This document shows positions 8,832 through 15,761 of a DNA stretch of 64,000 nt, piece after piece; position 1 is the stretch's first letter; each line of letters opens with the position of its first letter. The DNA lies in NCBI RefSeq assembly GCF_004217445.1, contig NZ_SHKX01000010.1, positions 372,001-436,000 on the forward strand. Direction: 5' to 3'. A program made the position numbers and the translations under genes. This DNA comes from Fluviicoccus keumensis (GTDB lineage: Bacteria > Pseudomonadota > Gammaproteobacteria > Pseudomonadales > Moraxellaceae). The notes under the pieces were generated by a model. It saw nothing but the letters and a program-made list of their open reading frames with translations. It did not search any database and was not told the origin of the DNA.

Positions 8832-9815
8832 CTACCGCCGCCGATCAAACGGGATATAGTCATCCGGCCCTGGTTCACCGCCATTCGCGTATTTGCTCAG
8901 CCTCGAGCGCCCCTCGCAATAATCCCCGCGCACGATTCCCTTGATGTAATGCGGGTTCAGCATGTGCCCCTTGCGATCCGCCACAAAAAAAATCGGCCCG
9001 CTGGTGCTGTGGTACTTGGCGAGAATACCAACCCGGGCGAAGAAGTCCTTGCCATTGGCGAAGTGCTCAACGTAGGGCACCGTGCGGCCATGCTCGGCCG
9101 TCAGCGCATAGTCGATATGCAGGCTGTCTGCCGCGCCGCCAATACTGTAGATCTCCAGTTTGTGGGCATGCTTGCGCATTTCAGGATCTTTCAGCAACTT
9201 GCGGGCGATATAACTGGCCACGATGGCGCCCTGCGAATACGTAATCAGGACGACCTGATCATGACTGACCATGGCATTACGGACAATATTGAAAGCCGGA
9301 CGGGAAAGCCGTCCGTCCTTGCGCAAGGCCCGTGCATTCAAGGCTCCGGCAATATCGCGCACGAAGCCCGCAGTCGGCGTATGAATCAGGTGTATCGGCC
9401 GCTGGAAGGCCAGCGCGACTTCCCTCGCCTCCAGCAGCGCCATGGAGGGACTGGTGCAGATGCCGTTAATGAAGAACCACTTGGTCTGGCGCTTGGACTG
9501 GGGCCAGATATAGTCTGGCGGCAGAACCGCCAATGTGCCATAGGAAAAGGATTTCCGCTCTGTAGGCACCAATACTTGCGCCATCGCGGAAAAATATTCC
9601 CAAAGGCTGGGATAACTGCCGGGCAGGAATTCAGAATGTGTTTCAGGTTCAGGCTTCAGCGGAAACAATATCCATGGCAGGATCGGCAGGTTGACTATCG
9701 CATTCAGCGCCTCACGCCCCAACGGGCGATGATCACGAACAAGTTCGCCGGCGGTTCGACTGGTGCGTTCAATCAGATTAGCCGTGGGAACGGCTTCCGG
9801 ATGATACTGGCTCAT
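8832..9815 (-). CDS. Alpha/beta-hydrolase-like protein of unknown function
   Basis: The ATG at 9815 (MSQYHPEAV) is preferred over 9839 because AGGTGGAAG lies just upstream, giving 327 residues. An alpha/beta-hydrolase core is suggested by WFFINGICTSPSMALLEAR (about 113-131) and a nucleophile-elbow-like TYSQG (192-196, Ser194) followed by a helix. A late GHML (His284), with D256 or D280 as acid, could complete a triad. The elbow has Thr where classical GxSxG enzymes have Gly. No signal peptide is seen. It is a single gene between tRNA-Pro and the PP2C pair. The substrate is unknown; lipase or esterase chemistry is possible but not shown. Confidence 0.6.
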   Translation of the reverse strand: MSQYHPEAVPTANLIERTSRTAGELVRDHRPLGREALNAIVNLPILPWILFPLKPEPETHSEFLPGSYPSLWEYFSAMAQVLVPTERKSFSYGTLAVLPPDYIWPQSKRQTKWFFINGICTSPSMALLEAREVALAFQRPIHLIHTPTAGFVRDIAGALNARALRKDGRLSRPAFNIVRNAMVSHDQVVLITYSQGAIVASYIARKLLKDPEMRKHAHKLEIYSIGGAADSLHIDYALTAEHGRTVPYVEHFANGKDFFARVGILAKYHSTSGPIFFVADRKGHMLNPHYIKGIVRGDYCEGRSRLSKYANGGEPGPDDYIPFDRRR

Positions 9816-9917
9816 GTTGCTTCCACCTGAGATTAGCACTCAAGCATAAAGCAGTACGATCGTACAGGGAATGGATGGTGTCGGACAAAACCAGGGGTTT
9901 TCGGAGCGAAGTCCCGA

Positions 9918-10256
9918 TCACGCCAGGAAAAAAACGAAAAGCGCGCCCATGACAACAGCAACCAACAACAGGGCAAGCGTCAGCACCTCGTCGTTGGCGA
10001 TATCCGAAGCGGGATCGACCACCGCAACCGATACTTTGGACTCGGCCTGAACCGGAGCGACAGGCGCCTCAACCGGACGGGGGGCCTGAACCACAGGCAA
10101 AGGGCTCCGCGCTTGATAATCCGCTCGTTTCGAGCAAATCTCACGCAGGATATTACGCCGCTCACGACGCCACGTTTCATGCGTGACTTCGCCGTCGGCC
10201 CAATGGCGGGCAACTTCGGCCAATCTGGCATTCGCTTGCGGGAAATCCTGAATCAT
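9918..10256 (-). CDS. Small tail-anchored membrane protein, linked to PP2C gene
   Basis: This 112-residue protein is of unrecognised family. The first 50 residues are charged and probably helical (ARHWADGEVTHETWRRERR). A Pro/Val/Ala-rich linker follows (about 55-85), and the last 20 residues form one hydrophobic segment (LALLLVAVVMGALFVFFLA), so the protein is probably tail-anchored with its N-terminus in the cytoplasm. Its ATG overlaps the stop of the PP2C gene by 4 nt (ATGA), implying coupled translation and perhaps joint function. The ATG at 10256 is the only start supported by this coupling. Confidence 0.65.
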   Translation of the reverse strand: MIQDFPQANARLAEVARHWADGEVTHETWRRERRNILREICSKRADYQARSPLPVVQAPRPVEAPVAPVQAESKVSVAVVDPASDIANDEVLTLALLLVAVVMGALFVFFLA

Positions 10257-10987
10257 GATGCCTCCGACACTTTGACGACGATCAGGGAAACATTGTCCGC
10301 CGCACCATGGGCCAAGGCTTTTTCCATGAGTTTGGCTACGGAGGCTTCAAGCGTATCCTGCACAATCAGTGATGACATTACATCCTCGCTGACTTCATTA
10401 TAGAAGCCATCGCTGCAGAGTAAATACCAATCACCAGCTTGTACATTAAACACACGAAGCTCTGGATAGAGCTTGTCGCCACCACCAACCGCCCGGGTAA
10501 TCACATTCCGATGCGGGTGATGCGCCGCCTGATCCGGGGTAATCATTCCGGAATCGATCATTTCCTGTACCGCCGAATGATCGTGGGAAATCCGCTTCAG
10601 CTCTCCGTCACGATAAAGGTACAGGCGGGAATCGCCCGCCCAGATGCAGGCGCCCATACCATCCACGATAAAGAGACTGACAACCGTGGTGCCTAATGTG
10701 CGGCCGCCCAAGGCTTCTTGGCCATGGCGCCGGAGGTTTTGATTCACCAGCAGGATCTTGTCTTCAATGGTGTCGACAAAATCCGAAAGATCCTTGTCAG
10801 GGTTGGTTTGCAGCAGGGCGTCGATGACCGCTTGGCTTGCCACATCACCCGCGGCGTGGCCGCCCATACCGTCAGCTACCGCCCAAAGCCCTATATCGGG
10901 CCTGGAAAGGACGGCATCCTCATTGATCTTTCGTTTTGCCCCGATATCGGTGGCCTGTGCAGAAGTCCAGACTAGCAAGGCAAGCAC
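10253..10987 (-). CDS. PP2C-family serine/threonine protein phosphatase
   Basis: About 244 residues with the PP2C metal-binding motifs: TDIGAKRKINEDA near the N-terminus, ADGMGGHAAGD (about 37-47), WAGDSRLYLY, and the C-terminal GAADNVSLIVV. Such enzymes remove phosphate from Ser/Thr using two Mn/Mg ions and usually counter a Hanks-type kinase or belong to type VI secretion or stress circuits. No kinase or FHA gene is nearby. The start is uncertain: 10987 is GTG with poor spacing to AAGAGA, whereas TTG at 10978 is better spaced. The protein is followed by a coupled small membrane protein. Confidence 0.85.
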   Translation of the reverse strand: MLALLVWTSAQATDIGAKRKINEDAVLSRPDIGLWAVADGMGGHAAGDVASQAVIDALLQTNPDKDLSDFVDTIEDKILLVNQNLRRHGQEALGGRTLGTTVVSLFIVDGMGACIWAGDSRLYLYRDGELKRISHDHSAVQEMIDSGMITPDQAAHHPHRNVITRAVGGGDKLYPELRVFNVQAGDWYLLCSDGFYNEVSEDVMSSLIVQDTLEASVAKLMEKALAHGAADNVSLIVVKVSEAS

Positions 10988-11094
10988 TCTCTTGGTTGTT
11001 ATGATTTTTCCGCTAGGGAACTTTTTTGTACCGGATAACTATTACCACTCTAGCCTTAATTGCAGGCGGATGCAAAGCCCTGCATCCGCTGTGG

Positions 11095-12162
11095 CTAACG
11101 GACGCGTCTGAGCGCGTGCAGACCCCAACCCAGTGAAAGACCTACGGGAACCAGCACCGCCAGCAAGGGCGAAAAGTCATAAACCAGACTGGCATAGCCG
11201 CATATATCCTGGAGATATCGGAATCCCAGACCGGCCAAGACCCCGGTAACGATCCTCAATCCCATGGTCACGGAACGCAACGGACCGAAAATGAACGTAC
11301 AGGCGATCAGGACCATGGACAATGTCGCGAGCGGGGCCAGCGCTTTCTTCCAGAATTCAAGAAAGTAGATTCCGGCTCCCAAGCCTTGCCCCTCCAGATA
11401 GCGGGCATAGCTGTAAAGACTAGTTAACGGGAGATACTCGGGAGATACTGTGACAAGCCTCAAGAAATCGGGCGTCAGCTCCGGCTTCCAGCCGAAATCA
11501 TGACCACTTCCCGCCCGCGCCGCGCCATCTGTCCCCAGAAAAACCGAGTAGACCCCCTGTAGACGCCAGCCGCCCGTACTTAATGGCTTTCCCTCCCTGA
11601 CCCCGGTCATTTCTGTCAAACGGCCATCCTGACTCAGCCGGTAGAAAGTGACTGCATGCAAGCGCCCGCCGGGTTCGACTTGCTGCATGTGAATGAAGTC
11701 ATTGCCTTCACGATGCCAGAATCCGCTCAGGAATCCGGCGTGATAATCCTGCCCCAAGGCCCTGGCCTTGATGGTTTCCGATTTTTGATTGCTGACGGGA
11801 ATACCGTACTGCGCCACAAGCAGTCCCAACATCACCAAGGCCAGGGCGGGGCGCATTGTCCACCAGACGATACGCCCTACGCTGACTCCCGAGGCGCGCA
11901 TCACTGTCAGTTCGGACTGGCTGGCCAGCAGCCCCAGTCCGATAATCCCGCCGACCAATCCTGAAACCGGGAGGATGTCGCACAAACGGTAAGGCAGCTC
12001 AAGGGCGACAACCTGCAAGGCCTGCAGGGCCTGATAGTTGCCCTTGATTTCCTCCATCTCGGCAATAAAAGAAAAAACCAGATCCAGCCCCAGCAGCAGG
12101 AACAGCACCAGCAACATGGCAAACAGCACCGTACGGCTGACATACATCGGCAGCAGGTTCAT
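11095..12162 (-). CDS. lptG: LPS export permease LptG
   Basis: A 355-residue inner-membrane permease of the LptB2FG transporter, which extracts lipopolysaccharide from the inner membrane. It has the YjgP/YjgQ pattern: membrane segments near residues 11-32, 60-80 and 100-120, a periplasmic beta-jellyroll-like middle (about 135-265) and three C-terminal membrane segments. SELTVMRASGVSVGRI (about 83-98) corresponds to the coupling-helix region that contacts LptB. Its ATG overlaps the lptF stop by 4 nt, so the two are translated together in stoichiometric amounts. Confidence 0.93.
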   Translation of the reverse strand: MNLLPMYVSRTVLFAMLLVLFLLLGLDLVFSFIAEMEEIKGNYQALQALQVVALELPYRLCDILPVSGLVGGIIGLGLLASQSELTVMRASGVSVGRIVWWTMRPALALVMLGLLVAQYGIPVSNQKSETIKARALGQDYHAGFLSGFWHREGNDFIHMQQVEPGGRLHAVTFYRLSQDGRLTEMTGVREGKPLSTGGWRLQGVYSVFLGTDGAARAGSGHDFGWKPELTPDFLRLVTVSPEYLPLTSLYSYARYLEGQGLGAGIYFLEFWKKALAPLATLSMVLIACTFIFGPLRSVTMGLRIVTGVLAGLGFRYLQDICGYASLVYDFSPLLAVLVPVGLSLGWGLHALRRVR

Positions 12163-13268
12163 GCCGCACCCCCATCATCCGCCAGGCGACGGCGACGAAG
12201 CCAGAGCTGGATATCCTCCCAGCCCAGCATCAGCAACCCCAACAGGAAAAAGCCGAGATGGATTCCCCAGATCCCCGCAGAGCCGAGCTTCCCTTTTTCA
12301 ATGGCGTTACGGGCCGCCGCGATCAGGACCACATAACTGATGTACAGGAGGATGGCCGGGAACAGCTTGAGAAAACGCCCCTGCCTGGGACTGACGCGGG
12401 ACAGGGGCAACGCCAGCAAGGCGGCGATGGGGACGATCAGCGGCATGCTGACCCGCCACAGCCACTCCCCCATGATCAGCTTGTCTTCGGCCCGATGGTC
12501 AAAAACCTCCCGGGAAGACAAGGTACGGGCGCGGGTTATCTCCCCGACATCAGCCGGATCGGCCACCCGCATTCGGTATACGGCGAAACGCAGTCGGGAA
12601 TAGCGCGGGCTGTCTGCCGACAGTTCATAACGATCGCCGTGCTCCAGTTCGATATACGAAAGGCCGGTCGATTCATCATGATAGCGGCGCGCACTCTCGG
12701 CCATGACCATGACCCGGCTTCGCTGCGCGCCGGGCCGCTCCTCAAACATCATGACTTGCAGCAGGCGCGTCTTGTCAGGCGTAATCTCACGCGCAAACAG
12801 TATGCGCTCACCGACCCTCTGGAACTGGCCCGGCCTTATCAGGTCAAAGGTATTGCGCTTGGCCTGTGCAGCGAACAAGGATTCCGAGGCGAGATTGCCG
12901 CGCGGCGAAAAATAGAGGGAAAAGATGCTGACCAAGGCGGTAACCAGGACAACCGCCGGCAGCAGGTGCCCGGCCAGCTGCCACCGGCTGATGCCGCTGG
13001 ACGCCAGAATGGCCATCTCGTTATCGACATAAAGCCGGCCGAACACCAGAAGAACCGCAATAAAGAGTCCCAGCGGGATGATCAGCTCCAGGAAGCCCGG
13101 CAGGCGATACAGCAAAACCGCTGACAACAGCTCGACATCGAGCTTGCCTTGCGCGGCCATGCCGAAATACTTGATGACGCGGCCGCCCATGAGAATGAAC
13201 GTCAACAGGGAGGTTACCGCCAGGGCAGAGACCAGCAGCTGGCCCGCCAGATAACGACGAATTATCAC
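12159..13268 (-). CDS. lptF: LPS export permease LptF
   Basis: Partner of LptG in the lipopolysaccharide exporter. The GTG at 13268 (MIIRRYLAGQLL) is chosen over the TTG at 13295 because AAGGCGG lies 6 nt before it and the protein then begins like other LptF proteins; length 369 residues. It shows the same architecture as LptG: three N-terminal membrane helices, with coupling region DNEMAILASSGISRWQL near 85-102, a periplasmic domain and three C-terminal helices. It is transcribed divergently from pepA, the usual arrangement in proteobacteria. Confidence 0.93.
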   Translation of the reverse strand: MIIRRYLAGQLLVSALAVTSLLTFILMGGRVIKYFGMAAQGKLDVELLSAVLLYRLPGFLELIIPLGLFIAVLLVFGRLYVDNEMAILASSGISRWQLAGHLLPAVVLVTALVSIFSLYFSPRGNLASESLFAAQAKRNTFDLIRPGQFQRVGERILFAREITPDKTRLLQVMMFEERPGAQRSRVMVMAESARRYHDESTGLSYIELEHGDRYELSADSPRYSRLRFAVYRMRVADPADVGEITRARTLSSREVFDHRAEDKLIMGEWLWRVSMPLIVPIAALLALPLSRVSPRQGRFLKLFPAILLYISYVVLIAAARNAIEKGKLGSAGIWGIHLGFFLLGLLMLGWEDIQLWLRRRRLADDGGAA

Positions 13269-13349
13269 GTGATGCCGCCTTGCCTTCTGGTGCAAATATG
13301 CTAGTAATGTCCGATTCCGGATTATCGACCATATTTGATAGAGGTTCTA

Positions 13350-14843
13350 ATGGAATTTGCACTGATTGCCGCCGCGCATCCCGCCCAGGCCGCCGCCGGC
13401 GCCATCATCATTCCCGCCACCACCGACGGCCTGACCGCCGCCGGCAAGACCCTGGACGCCGCCAGCGAGGGCCGTCTGACCACGATCCTGACCAATGCTG
13501 GCTTCGAGGGCAAGACCGGCCAGACCCTGCCTGTTTTCGGCCTGCCGGGACTGGAAAGCCGCCAGATCATCGTGGTCGGAGCCGGCGACGCCAAGGACCT
13601 GAACAACCGCGCCTTCCAGAAAGTCGCCGCTGCCGCCTTCAAGGCGCTGAACAGCAAGATCCGCACCGTGGTCAGCTATCTGGGCGAGTTGCGCGTGCAG
13701 AACCGCACACCGGCGCAGACCTTGGGCGACATCGTGCGGGCGACGCTGGAAACCGCGTACCGTTTTGATCACTACAAGAGCAAGAAATCCACCGAGCCCG
13801 GTCTGGAAAAGATGCTGCTGGCCGTGGCCGACGAAGCCGAACTGGCCGCCGGACAAACTGCGATTGCCTGGGGCGAAGCCGTGGCTTCCGGCCAGGGCCT
13901 GGCGCGCGACCTGGGCAACCAGCCGCCGAATATCTGCCACCCGACCTATCTGGCCGAACAGGCCAAGGCGCTGGTCAAGGGCCAGCGCAAGATGAAGCTG
14001 GATGTGCTGGGCGAAAGCGACATGGAAAAGCTGGGCATGGGCGCGTTCCTGGCCGTCAGCAAGGGCTCGGCGGAAGAGGGCAAGCTGATCGTGATCGAAT
14101 ATCACGGCGGCAAGAAAGGCGACAAGCCGGTGGTGCTGGTCGGCAAGGGCATCACCTTTGACACCGGCGGCATTTCGCTGAAGCCGGGCGCGGCCATGGA
14201 CGAGATGAAGTACGACATGTGCGGCGCGGCGTCGGTGCTGGGCGTGATGAAGGGCCTGGCCGAAAGCAAGCTGCCGATCAATGTCGTCGGCGTCATCGCC
14301 GCCGCCGAGAACATGCCGGCGGGCAACGCCACCCGCCCCGGCGACATCGTCACCACGATGTCAGGCCAGACCGTGGAAATCCTCAATACCGACGCCGAAG
14401 GCCGTCTGGTGCTGTGCGACGCCCTCACCTACATCAAGCGCTTCGACCCGGCGGTGGTGATCGATATCGCCACCCTGACCGGCGCCTGTGTTGTCGCCTT
14501 GGGCAAGGTCGTTTCCGGCCTGTTCACGCCGCATGACGAACTGGCCGAGGCGTTGCTCAACGCCGGGCTGGCCGGCAACGACCGCACCTGGCGGATGCCG
14601 GTGCTGTCCGATTATCAGGAACTGCTGGACTCCCCCTTCGCCGACATGGCCAACATCAGCAGCGGCGGCCCGAACGGCGGCGCGATCACCGCCGCCTGTT
14701 TCCTGGAGCGCTTCACCAAGGAATACACCTGGGCGCATCTGGACATCGCGGGCGTGGCGTGGATCAGCGGCGCGCAGAAAGGCGCGACCGGCCGTCCGGT
14801 GCCCCTGTTGATGCAATACCTGCATGACTGTGTCGCGGGCTAG
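13350..14843 (+). CDS. pepA: Leucyl aminopeptidase (M17 family)
   Basis: A 497-residue cytosolic metallo-aminopeptidase that removes N-terminal residues from peptides. In some bacteria PepA also binds DNA. The M17 catalytic core is clear: GKGITFDTGGISLKPGAAM with metal-binding K and D residues, then DMCGAASVLG and the signature NTDAEGRLVL. The ATG at 13350 follows GAGG and is preferred to the TTG at 13335. It is divergent from lptF-lptG and overlaps holC by about 20 nt, a conserved pepA-holC-valS neighbourhood. Confidence 0.96.
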   Translation: MEFALIAAAHPAQAAAGAIIIPATTDGLTAAGKTLDAASEGRLTTILTNAGFEGKTGQTLPVFGLPGLESRQIIVVGAGDAKDLNNRAFQKVAAAAFKALNSKIRTVVSYLGELRVQNRTPAQTLGDIVRATLETAYRFDHYKSKKSTEPGLEKMLLAVADEAELAAGQTAIAWGEAVASGQGLARDLGNQPPNICHPTYLAEQAKALVKGQRKMKLDVLGESDMEKLGMGAFLAVSKGSAEEGKLIVIEYHGGKKGDKPVVLVGKGITFDTGGISLKPGAAMDEMKYDMCGAASVLGVMKGLAESKLPINVVGVIAAAENMPAGNATRPGDIVTTMSGQTVEILNTDAEGRLVLCDALTYIKRFDPAVVIDIATLTGACVVALGKVVSGLFTPHDELAEALLNAGLAGNDRTWRMPVLSDYQELLDSPFADMANISSGGPNGGAITAACFLERFTKEYTWAHLDIAGVAWISGAQKGATGRPVPLLMQYLHDCVAG

Positions 14844-15252
14844 TTTCTACCTGCTGAAGCAGGATTCGCCGGAACGCCTGATGCAGACCGCCTGCCGCCT
14901 GGCGGCGCGGGCGGTCGCCGAGGGCAAGACCCTGTTCATCCAGACCCGGGACGAGGCGCAGGCCGCCGCGCTGGATGAATGGCTGTGGAGCTTCCCCGCC
15001 GAAAGCTTCCTGCCGCACCAGCGCATCGGCGTTGATGACGTTTTGTCCGCTCCGGTGCGGTTTGGTCCGAAATCGGCAGCGCCGTTCGGGGATATCTGCT
15101 TAAATGTCAGCAGTCGCCCGGTGGAGCACCCGGAGCGCTACCAGCGCGTGCTGGAACTGTTCGCACCGGACGATGCGTCACGGCAAGCGGCCCGCCAGCG
15201 CTGGCAAAACTACAAGCAACTGGGCTTCAGTCTGGATCACAACGAGGTATGA
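14824..15252 (+). CDS. holC: DNA polymerase III chi subunit
   Basis: This 142-residue protein begins with SRASFYLL and continues with the chi pattern: ACRLAARAVAEGKTLFIQTRD (about 23-43), LDEWLWSFPAESFLPHQRI (about 49-67), and a C-terminal region with ARQRWQNYKQLGFSLDHNEV. In the clamp-loader complex chi binds psi and the tail of SSB. It starts inside the pepA 3' end; the GTG at 14830 is an alternative start. Placement between pepA and valS is diagnostic. Confidence 0.9.
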   Translation: MTVSRASFYLLKQDSPERLMQTACRLAARAVAEGKTLFIQTRDEAQAAALDEWLWSFPAESFLPHQRIGVDDVLSAPVRFGPKSAAPFGDICLNVSSRPVEHPERYQRVLELFAPDDASRQAARQRWQNYKQLGFSLDHNEV

Positions 15253-15259
15253 GGTAAGC

Positions 15260-15595
15260 ATGGCTGTTGAATTAGGCACCAACTTCCCGCTGCGCTGGCA
15301 GCGCTCCCCCGTCGAATTTCGCCAGAATGTGTTCGATGAACTGCTGGATGTCTGCTCCTCGCTGGGCGGCCATACCCAAGAACGGATTATCGCCAGTCCC
15401 ACCCGCACGTCGGCGCTGCCGGTATCTTCAGCCATCGCTGCCGGGCCGGTCGAGCAGGAGCTGAAGCGCAGCTTCCTGCAAAACGCCGACGATCTGATCG
15501 AGCAGCAGCTGGATTCGGTGCGCGTCGAACTGCGCAAATGGCTGCATGGCGAGATGAATCGCTTGTTGCAAGATTCGCTGAAGAAGCCGGAGTAA
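15260..15595 (+). CDS. Conserved small hypothetical protein between holC and valS
   Basis: The ATG at 15260 follows GAGGTAAGC, giving 111 residues (MAVELGTNFPLRWQ). It is soluble, with no signal or membrane segment. The C-terminal half is amphipathic and probably helical (LKRSFLQNADDLIEQQLDS, then VRVELRKWLHGEMNRLLQD), suggesting oligomerisation. It starts 8 nt after the holC stop and should be cotranscribed. I do not recognise the family, so no function is proposed. Confidence 0.65.
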   Translation: MAVELGTNFPLRWQRSPVEFRQNVFDELLDVCSSLGGHTQERIIASPTRTSALPVSSAIAAGPVEQELKRSFLQNADDLIEQQLDSVRVELRKWLHGEMNRLLQDSLKKPE

Positions 15596-15607
15596 TCCGG
15601 CCCATGT

Positions 15608-15629
15608 CACGGGGGACGCCTCCCCCGTG
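15608..15629 (+). terminator. Terminator-like GC hairpin before valS
   Basis: Arms CACGGGGG and CCCCCGTG enclose ACGCCT. No T tract follows, so it may be a Rho-assisted stop or an mRNA-protecting hairpin for the pepA-holC transcript rather than a true intrinsic terminator. Confidence 0.4.
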
Positions 15630-15761
15630 CCTTCCCCCGCCCGCACACGACGGAAAGTTCCCGACAATCCCGCCCCGCACCCGTACGGCCTGCCCGTTGG
15701 CCCCGACTTTTTGCTAACATCTCCCCCATTTCCGCCTTCAGACTGACTCCGGTATTTCCCC

